Shown: positions 12,401 through 23,860 of the stretch, piece by piece
Position numbering within the stretch: the stretch's first letter is position 1
Layout: each line of letters opens with the position of its first letter
NCBI RefSeq assembly: GCF_000204055.1
Contig: NW_006768840.1
Span: forward strand, 223,012 to 287,011
Origin: Melampsora larici-populina 98AG31
Lineage: Eukaryota > Basidiomycota > Pucciniomycetes > Pucciniales > Melampsoraceae
Length of the DNA: 64,000 nt
Reading direction: 5' to 3'
Notes under the pieces: generated by a model
Told to the model about the DNA's origin: nothing
What the model saw: the letters and a program-made list of their open reading frames with translations, nothing else
Databases searched by the model: none
Program-made: the position numbers and the translations under genes

Positions 12401-15400
12401 CAGGAATGCAGAAGTGAGTATGAGTATACTCAACTCATACTCACTCTGTACGGGTTTTGGCCCCGTGGGTGAGTAAGTTGGTGCTCTCGATGGGCACCAA
12501 CTGAGTTGTCTCAGTATCAGAATACTCACATGTAAGTGTAACATGATTACACAATACTCAAATGTGCCCTGTCCCCGCGCCCTTGACTCACTAGCCCTCT
12601 TTCAGCGCCCACAATATTTGGATGAGTATACTCACTTATATACTCATCCAAACAAGGTCACGACAAGTCAACTACGGTAGGATATCCTTCGGCGCCCTAA
12701 GATATCGTTGGCTTACGATTGATGACCACCTTCAAGCACTATATCTTTCCCTTTCAGCTTTCATTCAGCCATTCGACACCCAATCCTCTCCTCACACCCA
12801 ATCCATCAATCAATTTCAACTGTGGACCACGCTCGATCTAACGGTGGCTGGCCAATTAATTGCCAAACAATCCTACGATTGAGGTATTAGCCAATGGCTC
12901 AGCAATTGGCATTTCGCCACATTGAGTTATGGCTACCAGCGCTTTCGTGGGTCAACTCCGATATAATGAATATTGGAGATCTTGAATGGGAATTGGACCT
13001 TCGGTGAGCAGCAACATTTCTATATTATATATGTTGTCTTCCTTTTCCATCTCCCCCTCAAGTCTTTCTATCCATCGATCTCTGACTTCTGACCTAGATT
13101 TATATCTATCCCTGTTACCTTTCTATCTTCCCTTTCTTTCAAAACTAGCCCGTCACACTTTCTCAAACACACCATGCCTAGACCTAGAATTACACCCCAA
13201 ACTCCTCCAGCAGTGCGATCTCCCTACGCCCGTGTGGGAACCGCAGCAGCTCCAACTCCTCGCAATACCTCTAGTGCTCGTCTTACGACTTTGTCCCGTG
13301 AAACTTTGAATGGCACTTTGGCACCTCGAGCGTCCACCACCTCTCGAGCTGTGGGTGGAGCCTCAGGCGTCATTTTGGCTACAAACCATGGGCAAGCCCA
13401 TCAGTATGGACCTGGACATCTCGTGACGCGCGAGGCCACCGACCAAAAGGTCTATGTTGATGACTCCCCTGTGAGGTCGAATCCCCACCGGTCCGATGTC
13501 TACTTGTATTATGATGCAAGTCCTTCTATTTTTGAGTCCGAAATCCTTGTTTATCAATGTTTAGCATTGACATTGACATATAACCCAATTACAGGAACCG
13601 GAGGCGGCTCCTGGACCCGCCAATGGAAGTGGCAAAGGTGATGAAGCCAAGGTCTACTACTGTCTTCACTGCCCGTAAGTATTCAACCACCTTGTCCCAT
13701 CTGATCACCCGGATTTGTCACTGACTAATGATGTTTAAATTTTATTTAACAATGTTAGTGTAGCCCTGACGATCTCTGGTCGTCCAAACTCAAACCTCCA
13801 TAAGCACCGCCAAAAATGTCCTGGTCTGGCGGTAGCCTGGATGAACCAAGAGCCTGGTAGCATTGCTCCGGACGAGGATCCACTTGCTGCAGCCGAACGC
13901 AAGAAAGTGCTCCATAGGCTTCTTATTGGCGCGGTAATATCCAAAAACCTTCCTTTCTCGGTCTTTGAGGGTGTTTTGATGGAGAAAGCTTTACGGGCGA
14001 TCTGCCCGTCCTTCCCATGGCCTGGTCAAATGACTCTCAAGGCAGATTCGGAAGCCTTATTCTACGAACTGGAAAAACAACTTATCGAAGAGATCTCTCA
14101 TGTGCCTGGATCTATTTCCACGGCCACCGACTGCTGGACGAGCGCGGATTTTTCTCACACATACATGGCAATTAACGGATTCTTCTTTAACTCTCAGGGC
14201 AAGTTTTGCCGACGGCTACTTGCATTCAAGGTCAGTAACTGTCTTTATGTCTCTTGCGTTTATGGTTTTTCCCGATTTCACCTCTTGATCTTACTCAACT
14301 GTGTTTTGCTTGCTTTTCGTTTTGTTTCAGACCCTGCAAGGCAAACATACCGGCGAAAATTTGGCTCAAGTCTATTGGAATGCTCTTGAACACGTGGGAG
14401 CGGTTCAGAAACATTACTCAGTTACCGGTGACAACGCTTCCTCCAACCGCTCCATGGTGTGTTACTTGAGCGATCGATACGCCGAGTTGGGGACTAGCTG
14501 GCCTTTTGCATCCCGGTTTCATGGGTGCATGTGCCATGTAATCAACCTAGTCGCCAAAGATTTCCTCGATGGGATGGGCGAGTTGACTGATGCCGATATC
14601 GCTGCTTACGAGGACTCTGGAATGGCCGAACCCCGACAAGCTTTCGAACCGGAAGAACCTATCCTGATGGACCTCGACTCTCAGTCAGAAGAACTCGACC
14701 CAACCCAAAACGATTTCGACATTGTCCAAGCAACCTATGACATGGAGGCAGCGCAAGAGTCAGTCGAAACCAAAGCAACTCAAACCCAGCCTGAGGAATC
14801 ACCCACCGTGGAACCTTCCACCCGTAAGAAGTCGACTGTCGTAAGCCGGATTAGAGCTTTGGATACTCACATCCGCAAGAGTCCTCAAGAACTCGAGGCC
14901 TTCATCAAGATCCGAGAAAGCGTAAATGACCCGGAACTTCTCCCTATGAGCTGCCCTCCCACCCGGTGGAACTACTTCTATTATGTAGTGAGTGTTTTTA
15001 CATTGGCTTCATCGATCGAAATCTCTTCATACTCATGCGCTAACACCAATGCGTGTCTTAACAGGTACAACGGTCTTTGCTTCTCAAAAAATCGCTGACT
15101 CTCTACACCGATGACCCAAAACGAAAAAAATTGGCCATCTCGAAAACCGATTGGTCAACTATTGAATACTTGCTTCCAGTGCTTGAGATGTTTGAACGTG
15201 CGACACAAATCTTTCAATCCAACGATCCCACAAAACACAAGGTCCTACCGGTGCTCTGGGCAATTCAAAAGGTGTTGCGTAAGCATATGCAAGTGCTTGG
15301 CAATTGGGGGATGGCTTGCCGTCGCGCTGAGTTGAAGCTCATCAAGTATTTGGCTCGTGAAGAGGGCAATGCCCAAACTTTGGTGTCTACTCTGCTTGAT

Positions 15401-16514
15401 CCACGTTTTAGGGACAAGATTTTTGAAGGCCACATCGATCGTGACGGGGTGGCCACCTCAGCCAAGAAACAGCTGCGTGATGAGTATAACCTTTGGAAAC
15501 CCAAAGAAACACCTAGCTCTTCTCAACAATTGACCCCTCCTGCTGAACATGACCCTGAACTCGACAACTTGGACGAGATCTACTCGATTTTGGGCACCAC
15601 TGCCATTCCGTCGTCCACCAACGCCACTCGGTCACTCGACGAACTTGACCGATACTTCCTTCGGGAAGATCCAGTCCTGCCTGGCGAAACGATTGGCCAA
15701 TTTTGGACTGTAAGTGTTAGGAGCTTGATTTTGATTTATTTTTGGCATCAAATCAACAACTGACATGATTTTGTTCACTCTGTGTAGCGTATGTCAACCA
15801 CCGGCGCCCTGCCGGTGTTAGCCCGGATTGCCCTCCAACATCTCACCATAGCCGCAGCAGCGGCCTCGGTTGAACGGGTTTTCTCAATCTCAGGAAACAT
15901 TGCCGTGCCATCGCGAGGCCGACTTTACACCGATACCATCTGTCACCTTGTCCTTCTCCGTCATTGGCTCGGCAATGACCAGGCTACAGTTGAAGTTGAT
16001 GCCATGGGTTGAAAGAAGGGTGTCACTTTTGGCTTTGTTTAAATCGGTGAAATTGTCTTCAACTCTTTCATGAAATATCCCCGATCATCATAAGAACCAA
16101 TTTGTTCCGATTTGTATTTCATGATTTCTTTATTTACCTTATCAAATACCGCCAGTCTTGTAAGCTCTTGACTCTCATAGGGTGGTTGAACTGTGGAGCC
16201 AATGAATGATCAAAAGTTATCTTGACAGTCCACATTTATAATGAGGACTGGCAATTTTTTTAAATGTGAGTACTCGCAGTGTACTCGCGGTGAGTACACA
16301 TCCGAGTGAGTCTACTCATTTGGTGAGTAAACTCACTTTGTTAGTACTCTTCGACCGGGCCATAATGAGTCCCATCCTCCTTGCGTACTCTGCCGAAAAT
16401 TACCGTGGGAGTATCTGTACTCTATGTGTAAATCTGTACTTCGGTACTCAACTTGAGTACCAAGCGCGGGCGCCCGAGTGAGTGAGTCTGAGTAGACTCA
16501 CTTCTGCATTCCTG
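12401..16514 (+). mobile_element. hAT-superfamily DNA transposon, apparently complete
   Basis: The element is 4114 bp. It starts CAGGAATGCAGAAGTGAGT and ends with the exact 19-base reverse complement. It is flanked by a perfect 8-bp target duplication, ATATGAAT (12393-12400 and 16515-16522). Both facts are diagnostic of hAT. The ends are crowded with AGTGAGT, GTACTC and related short motifs on both strands, as expected for subterminal transposase-binding sites. One intron-containing gene fills the middle with no stops or frameshifts. The perfect duplication and open gene suggest recent movement and possible present activity. Confidence 0.93.
13174..16012 (+). CDS. hAT transposase
   Basis: Six exons, 13174-13470, 13595-13674, 13759-14230, 14331-14987, 15065-15709 and 15788-16012, join in phase to 791 residues. 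The N-terminal 100 residues are Thr/Pro/Ala-rich. A BED-type zinc finger follows at about residues 117-140 (YYCLHC then NLHKHRQKC), split by intron 2. The RNase-H-like catalytic core has TATDCWTS with the first Asp and VTGDNASSN with the second, then CMCHVINLV and CPPTRWNYF. The C-terminal dimerisation domain has the signature ASVERVFSISG with the catalytic Glu. The first intron is my inference: a GTGAGG donor at 13471 keeps the zinc-finger frame, whereas reading through does not. The gene is complete from ATG to TGA, with length and domain order typical of hAT. Confidence 0.92.
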
Positions 16515-16522
16515 ATATGAAT

Positions 16523-17240
16523 GCAATGAAGATCAAATGTAAGTCTTGACAAGAGACTGATGGTTGATTAAATGAAAATACAACCCAAAAGAAGATATTG
16601 TGAAAAATAAGTATCAATTTTGAAGAAGAAAAAGAACAACAAGAGAAAGATTTGATCTCATATATAATGTAATCTTCAAACATAATAATTAGTGATGTCA
16701 TGATGTCAGAAAGAAAAGAAACTACATCTATAATTCATGCATTACCACACACACCATGCAAACAATGAGATGTTGCTACACAACACTCAATTATTAGTCC
16801 AACAATTCCATAAATTGTATAAGTTTTGAGAATCAAGAGAAAAGAAGAGCTTGATGTTCATTTTTTGCAAACAAAAGTTAGAAATCAAGTGAGCTCCGGA
16901 AAAGGATAGCTTTCTGTTGAACTACAATCAAGACAGTGGCGTAGTTACAGAGTGAAGTTTTGTGTGTGTGATATTTTTCACATTTGTAGGATAAGAGTGC
17001 CAACACAAACACTATACTTATAGGTTACCTTTAGTGATACAAACTTATCTTTTGGAAAGAGAAAATTCCCTAGATCCAACTCAGAGCTTTTGAGCTTACA
17101 TACTTTTGTTTTATCAATTAACTTTTACCTCCACAACCTTTAGGTTAGCAAGGGTCTGCATACCATTGCATTTGTAGGAGAATAGTGCTAACACAAGCAT
17201 TATATTCATAGGTTAGCAAGTAGTCCCCTCATTCTACATG
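16523..17240. other. A+T-rich spacer
   Basis: A+T-rich sequence between the hAT element and the recognisable part of the gypsy relic. It may belong to the decayed retroelement, but I could not identify reverse transcriptase motifs in it. Confidence 0.4.
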
Positions 17241-17363
17241 GTAGCAAGAGCAGTTTTGACCAAATCCGTGATAATTCAAATGAGCCAATGTTGATTTTCA
17301 CTGATGCAGCTGGTCATGGTGTGGGTTTGGTGTTATTCCAAGGCAAGAAGTGGGACAAGTTGT

Positions 17364-18029
17364 TGTAGTGAACAGTAGGATCTCTCTTTATTTTGGACAA
17401 AACATATATTTTTTATTTCTTTGACAATAACAATTTTTGTAAGTAAAAAAGTAACATGATTTGATAGAGAAAAAATAAAAGAGAAAGTTGTACCTTTGAC
17501 AATAACTACACTAGTGAGTTTCAACTTTATAACACAAATTTTAAATCGAACAAATGTAACCAAAGGGAAAGTCTACATTTTTATGAAATGAATCGATTTG
17601 AGATTAGATAAAGATACTTGGAAACATCTTAACAACTGAGAGAATTTTATACCTCTTTTCCTTTTTGATTAAAGCTTGAGTTTGATTTAAATTATAGCTT
17701 TTTAGTTGAAGATGTTTGTCGTGTAGTATTGAGTTTTATAGAACAAGTCGAGAGTTGACACAACTTGGTTAAACGATCAGAAGAAAGAACGATAGAGAGA
17801 AAACGATAATAAAGATGAAATAGTTTTTATGAGTTTTCGGGTTTGATGACTTTATATATAAGATCAGAGAAACATATCGATGACGTCAGTCAGCAAAGCG
17901 CATAGTCAGGGCAACACATCATGGATCACGCAAACAAAATAGAACAAGGGCAACACAGCAGACACAACAGAACAACACAGCGCATGTAGAAAACAAAACA
18001 GCGTTCCTGATTTCTTACTAATCATAACA
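17364..18029. mobile_element. solo LTR inserted in the gypsy relic
   Basis: A 666-bp unit begins TGTAGTGAAC and ends AATCATAACA, so it has the TG...CA termini of an LTR. It is flanked by a perfect 5-bp duplication GTTGT (17359-17363 and 18030-18034). Removing the unit and one copy of the duplication rejoins the RNase H frame (KWDKL to SPIAYKSR), which confirms the insertion. Inside are TATATATAAG near 17850 and a TGACGTCA palindrome at 17881-17888, plausible promoter elements read on plus. No internal coding region remains, as expected after LTR-LTR recombination. Confidence 0.85.
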
Positions 18030-18539
18030 GTTGTCACCAATAGCATACAAAAGTAGAACAATGATGCCGGCTGGGCAAAAATACCCAGTGCATGAACAGG
18101 AGTTGCTAGCAATGGTTAACACTCTTCAAAAATAGAAGCTTTGATTGTTGGGTCTAAAGATTGATGCTATGACAGATCACCATGCACTGACACATCTATT
18201 GGCTCAACCAAAACTCAGCCACCATTGACATCAGCAGCAGACATCAAGCAATGTGGTTAGAAACCCTTTCTCAATTTAATCTTGATTTCCAAGTACTTGC
18301 AAGGTAAGGTCAACACAGTGGCAGAAGTGCTATCTCATGTTGAAGACCTAGCATCCTGTGAAGTGCAAAGTTCTTTCAACCAGACTAGTTTAGACAAACT
18401 CAAATGTGGATATTGTGATGATTCTTCTGTGTAAAACTATCTACAACACTCCTACTTTGACAAGGTACCAAGCTTAAGAACAGCTTGATGTTTGTGGATG
18501 ATTAACTGATGGTGCCTAATGGGAACAAATCAAGACAAA

Positions 18540-18759
18540 TAGGGGATACAAAGTAGAAAGCCGGGCACGTGCCCGGGCATGTGCCCACAAGTCCAGATCC
18601 CAATTTCACAGCCAAAATTTGGGATGTGGACTTCCGGGCACATGCCCGGCTACGTGTCCACAAGTCCAGATCCCGATTTTACAGCCAAAATTTGGGATCT
18701 GGACTTGTGGGCACATGCATGCCCGGGCACGTGCCCGGCTTTCTACTTTGTATCCCCTA
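18540..18759. mobile_element. 220-bp fold-back MITE
   Basis: The ends are inverted repeats starting TAGGGGATACAAAGTAGAAA, identical for about 42 bases. They continue for at least 23 more after a 4-base CATG length difference. Inside, two direct copies of a segment of about 75 bases contain 'acaagtccagatcccaattt' and related sequence, and the unit is packed with GGGCACGTGCCC-like palindromes. TA abuts GGGG...CCCC on both sides, suggesting a TA target. There is no coding capacity. The G+C-rich hairpins contrast sharply with the surrounding relic. Confidence 0.8.
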
Positions 18760-19830
18760 AATGTCTAATTGAGTAGACCCACAATGCTTTAGGTCATTTG
18801 GGATTTTTGAAAACCATTCTTCAGTTACACCACAAATTCTTTTGGAAAAAACTCACAGACCATGTCAAATGTTTTGTATCCAAATGCAATGTGTTCCAAC
18901 ATAATAAAGCATGTACATTCTTGCCTTCAGGACAAATGAAATCAACTGTAGTTCCACAACAACCCATGTAGGATATCTCCTCAGACTTCATTGGCCCTTT
19001 CCCAAAGGTTTGTGGTTATAATATGGTTCTATCAATTACCTGCTGCCTGACAGGTTTTCAAGGAATCCCAATTTGTCAAACCAATACCGCCAAAGAAACC
19101 AGCCCAAAGGGTCTTTGCATCATGGTTATCAATTTTTGGAGCACCAAGAAGCATTGGTGATTGCAATAAACTGTGGACCTCTAAATTCCGGCAAGAGATT
19201 GTGAAGAGATCACACATTTATTACACGTTGATGTTTGATTGAAAACTGCCTATCACCCCAAAAGCAACGAACATAGTGGAAAATCAAACAAAACCATTGT
19301 ACAAATCCTTTGACAAATAGTAGGGTATTGACATGCACAGCTGTTTGACTGTTTCACTGTTTGACTGTTTGCCTTTGGTTGAATATGCAATCAGTAGTGC
19401 AGTTAAAGTGGCTATGGGTGTATCCTCATTTGAGTTTGTCTACAGAAAGGAGCCAAGGCTTTTCCCAAATTCAAAACAGACACACCTGAAGTTGAGTTGT
19501 GGTTGTTTAAACGTCAAGCTGCGTGGGCCAACTTTCATTTGAGCAAGTGGTAAATTACAACAACAGGAGAAGGCCAGGGCAGAATTTACACATAGATGAT
19601 TGGGTACTATTTGATAGTAAGGACCAATAACAGATTGTAGGAGACTCTGGAAAACCCACAAGCAAACTCTGACCACCTTATGAAGTGACAGAATGCCTGA
19701 ACAATGGCCGCAACTTCAAGCTCAAGCTAGAAAGCTGTTAAAACTCTCCTCTGATCTGTCACATCCTAAAATTCAAGAATTACCAACATGAGGACTACCA
19801 AGGAGGAGGGGAAGAGGTATTGTGAGCCAC

Positions 19831-21212
19831 AGAAACATGAAAGTAAGTTCCCACCACTTATGCACCACCAAAGCTACTATGCCTGCCATTTCCCCTTTTG
19901 TAAATACATAATCAATCAAACAATACCTTTGCCACATGCGTAGGAACAACACCATTGTCTGTGTTTGAATTCAGCTCTTTACAATGAAGGCATGACAACA
20001 AGGACAACTTTAATCAGGAGTTCCAATTGATTATCAAATCAAATCAATTCTTCCTTCTCTTTTCTTTTCTGTTTTCTCTTTGTTTAGTTTCTTTTTTTTC
20101 AACCTTTTTTATGATCTTTTATTCAAAACTATCAACAATTTACAAAAGCTTTACCAAGTATGCCTGCAAAACTCCATCAAATTGGCGGGGAATTTATTAC
20201 AAACTTACCTGGAATTGACTGTAGTTCTGTTATCTTTTTTAATTTCTCTTGGATTTGCACATCAATGTTAGGGGCTAGTTATGTCATTCTTTCCTTCTTT
20301 TTTTCTTTTTTGGTTCTCTTACTTATCTTTGCAATTTCATTGGAGGACTCAATAGGTTGTGATCCCAGAGCTTGCGGAGGTACCCTGCATTACATTTCTA
20401 GGAAGCGGGGGAGAGCAACAGGGGCAGGCAGGAATGGCTCGCATGTGACATAGATACCTGTCACAAGGTGGTAGAGCCATTGATGTGGCGGAGAGAGAGA
20501 TTCAAAGTTTTCATCTCTCTACTCCACCACATCGCCTCTTTCCTAGCCTGCACTCTGGAGATCTCACAAGACAATTCTGTCTTTGATCTCACAGAATGTT
20601 TTGATTCCACCCACCACCCGGGGTTGAGAAGTCAAATTTCTCTGGAGCTGTTCTCACGTCGCGGGGGTTGGAATTGGGGTAAGGTCTAGATCCTTACATT
20701 CCATTTCCCTGACTTCTGAGACCCACCCCAAACCACAAACAAGTAGGATGCTGGTCCGGATAGATGGACAAGTATTCAACTCGTGGTAGGACATTAATAG
20801 AGGAGTGTCACTTCTCCCAAAGAATTCTTATGGGGTTATTAGACAAACGGGAGTCTGGCTAGGCACAATTGGTTCACCTCTCTTGTAACACACCTTATGT
20901 AAAATGGACAAGCTGTTTTAAGACATTTTTTAGAAGGGGGAAGATATAAGGGTTTGAAGGCACGGGCTTATGGAGGTTACAATACGTATTATACATTACC
21001 ACCCTGGCTCCAGGTTGGGTTATCCTTTCTCCACGAACCCCGACTGGAGTTAGGTACGAGATTGCTTTTTCTTGCTTCTATTTCTCTATCTTTTGTGATT
21101 AGTGCTTGATCTGATGTGTTGGGTTCCTCTCTCGACAAACCCCGACTGGAGTTAGCTGGAAAACTGGTAAAGCAACCTGAGTTCTGGATAACTACCAGAG
21201 GTTGTGCCACCG
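19831..21212. other. repeat-derived spacer, no intact gene
   Basis: A pyrimidine-rich stretch (20040-20340) is followed by a more G+C-rich segment (20340-20700) with a 73-residue open frame that I cannot assign. Two copies of 'aaccccgactggagttag' lie at 21036-21053 and 21138-21155. The context suggests more retroelement debris, but no domain is recognisable. Confidence 0.4.
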
Positions 21213-21215
21213 TGA

Positions 21216-22406
21216 CACTACGCCAAATTGCAAATTTACCGTGGAGTTTAGAAAATTGAGTAGACATAGAAAATTATAGCAAAGCTGGCAAGGGTCAGAA
21301 AAATATGAAAAAATAATGGGAGGGGCCTTTGATGCATTCCGATTGTCTGGCATATTTTTTCATATTTTTAAAACCACAATGCATATAACACTACACAAAA
21401 TATAATATCTTCTGGGCAGAAAATATAAAAACCAACAAACAGTGATATTGAGCAGTCTTGGAGAGAGACAAAAATACACAAAAATATGCATATTGTTCCT
21501 ATGGCTGAGACCTTGGATTTGAGTATTTTTTTGTTTCTTTAGTGTGAGAATTGTTGATTGTACTAACAAAAAACCTCCAGGATTGTTAGATTACAACCTG
21601 TAACAGACATTGGAGGGCATAATTTGAATTCAACAATCCCTTATATCTTTGTCAATTCTTGGTCAAACCACTTGATTTTTTGTTCATTGGAAAGCCAAAC
21701 TCTGTGACTATATCTTTCATTGAGACAAAAAACCTGCATCTAATCCCAAAGAATATCTATGTGGCTATATAGGAAATTGTTTTGGAGACAAATAGGCTCT
21801 TTTGTATCGGAGCTACAAATTTGTTGCATTAACATAACATTCAAATGCANNNNNNNNNNNNNNNNNNNNNNNNNNNNNNNNNNNNNNNNNNNNNNNNNNN
21901 NNNNNNNNNNNNNNNNNNNNNNNNNNNNNNNNNNNNNNNNNNNNNNNNNGCAAAATAGATGAGGGATATAGAATTCCAGATATGCCCTTGTCACCCCTTG
22001 GCAAAATTCCAATGTGTGTTACAGGTTGTAATCTGAGAAACTTGTAGGTCTTTTGTTAGTACAATCAACAACATGCACACTAAAAAAACAAAAAAATACT
22101 CAAATCCAAGGTCTCAGCCATAGGAACAATATGCATATTTTTGTGTATTTTTGTCTCTCTCCAAGACTGCTCAATATCACTGTTTGTTGGTTTTTATATT
22201 TTCTGCCCAGAAGATATTATATTTTGTGTAGTGTTATATGCATTGTGGTTTTAAAAATATGAAAAAATATGCCAGACAATCGGAATGCATCAAAGGGCCC
22301 TCCCATTATTTTTTCATATTTTTCTGACCCTTGCCAGCTTCGCTATAATTTTCTATGTCTACTCAATTTTCTAAACTCCACGGTAAATTTGCAATTTGGC
22401 GCAGTG
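21216..22406. mobile_element. CACTA-like non-autonomous palindromic element spanning a sequence gap
   Basis: The left end starts CACTACGCCAAATTGC and the right end finishes with its near-perfect complement (CACTGCGCC...). A 3-bp TGA flanks both sides (21213-21215 and 22407-22409), matching the CACTA/En-Spm target size. The two arms are about 390 bases each (21216-21605 and 22015-22406) and almost identical, so the same 69-residue frame appears in both on opposite strands. That frame is a shadow of the repeat, not a gene. The centre holds the 100-N gap, so the true length is unknown and a lost transposase gene there cannot be excluded. Confidence 0.75.
21850..21949. other. assembly gap (100 N)
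   Basis: Exactly 100 unknown bases sit in the loop of the large palindrome. A round number usually marks a gap of unknown size. Confidence 0.99.
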
Positions 22407-22409
22407 TGA

Positions 22410-23860
22410 GAACTGAGAGTGTGGCTTTGGTGAAGGTTCTTACCGAGAACCTTACAAGAAGCCCCCATGCTGTGTTTATACGGTTATGAATAGGCATCCG
22501 GTGATAAAAATTATTCGTAGGAGAGAACCAATATGGTTAATTGAACTTGAAGTATAACGGCTCAAATGAAAAACCCACTCATCTTTGAGTGATTGAACAT
22601 CCAACCGAGCACTGACACCTTAGGAATAATTGTGAGATGAGTGTTGATGGTGCAAAGTCCAAACGGTTGACTATAGTCCATCCTTTCGATTATACATGTT
22701 CACAATTTCAAAGAAGGTAGTTTGACCTCATAATGATAGGATGGCTAAACCCCGAGAAAGTAAATTTCTTGTTTACTTCAAGTGACATATGATGCATCGA
22801 CTGAGCTCGGGTATGGACTTGATGTATGCACCACGATAATTCTCTTTCGTTAAAATTGTCCAAGTATGACTTCAAAGTTGATTGAAAAAGATGATGTCAT
22901 TCTGATAATTTTTGAAAGGTCCAATTGTCAGCCAGACTGAGACTAAGATTAGTAAAATCCGTTCGGGATCTTGGGAGTCGATAACTAGTAGACTCGGTAT
23001 GATTTCAAAGACCAAGTCTGATGGTTCTCCTTCTCTCTCTCTCTCTCTCTCTCTATCTGATCTCAAGAAATTAAAGAATCATCATCGATTACAAAGCCAA
23101 CATACTTGGCGTCTTTACAATCTGCTTACTGGTTTTAGGTGTGATCCTAATAATTCAATTCTTCTCAGATGGGTGGATGTATTTTGGGTCTGATGAGTTG
23201 AAGAAGGAATCGAATTGGATCCCTTCTCTTGGTATTGCCATTGGTTTGAATTTTGATCGAGTTAAAGTCAAACTTCAATCTTCATCATCGTCGTCGTCAT
23301 TTTATCAATTCCATTGAACCTCAACTCTGATTAGAACTTCGACCAATCATCTGAACAACAAACCGGTAATGGTAAACTCGGGACTTGAAGAAATCAAAAA
23401 AGATTGACTGTCGCATCAATTTCCTCTTCAATCAGGCTTACTTTAGGCTTACATACTTCACATTTGTTGATCTTCCTTTCTATTTATTTCACAGCTATTC
23501 TCAAAGTGACGATGATGATGGTTTGTTACTTGGCTTTTTGAAATGAGGTCATGAGATCATTTCGAATTCACTCTTGACCGTTCAAAATTCACCTCTTCAT
23601 CGATTCTTTCTTTTGTTTAAAATGGCTTTCCCTTTTCTCGAAATGACCTTTATCTATCCATCTCATCCTAACAGATAACTCTCTCTCTCACTCTTCTATC
23701 CTTTCCTTCTCTCAGTAAAAAAAGCCATCCGAAAAGAGGAAATTGGTTAGATTCGACTTCAGCTTCAATTTCAGATTGGCTAGTGTCTTTTTTCTTTACA
23801 TTTGATTCTAAATAGTATCAGTGCGCCTGTCATAGATAAATAATATCATCTCGTCTCAAA
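22410..23860. other. 5' region of the RRM gene
   Basis: No gene is supportable. A (CT)n microsatellite runs at about 23030-23053 and an ATC/GTC trinucleotide patch lies near 23284-23300. Pyrimidine-rich sequence increases toward the RRM gene start, consistent with a fungal promoter or leader. Confidence 0.45.

Larger units (their letters stand above)
17240..19830 (+). pseudogene. decayed Ty3/gypsy retrotransposon pol region
   Basis: Plus-strand fragments of a gypsy polyprotein remain in order. First is RNase H (FTDAAGHGVGLVLFQGKKWD near 17290), continuing after an insertion (SPIAYKSR...YPVHEQELLAM, then TDHHALTHLLAQ near 18040-18205). Then comes the integrase zinc-binding region (GHLGFLKTI...FWKKL...FVSKCNVFQ near 18790-18900), the integrase core (DFIGPFPK near 18990; TAYHPKSNE near 19245) and a C-terminal part to about 19830. 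Many stops and frame changes break it, so it cannot act by itself. The reverse transcriptase and both parental LTRs were not found. Two younger elements lie inside it: the solo LTR at 17364-18029 and the MITE at 18540-18759. Confidence 0.8.

Noticed and set aside
18569..18776. Cys/His-containing ORFs of 63-65 residues
   Set aside because: They translate the palindromic repeats of the MITE in two frames and repeat the same words (CPQVQIP, SPDPDF). They are not genes.
21360..22262. Two identical 69-residue ORFs on opposite strands
   Set aside because: They are mirror images created by the inverted arms of the CACTA-like element. They have no domain and end within the repeat.
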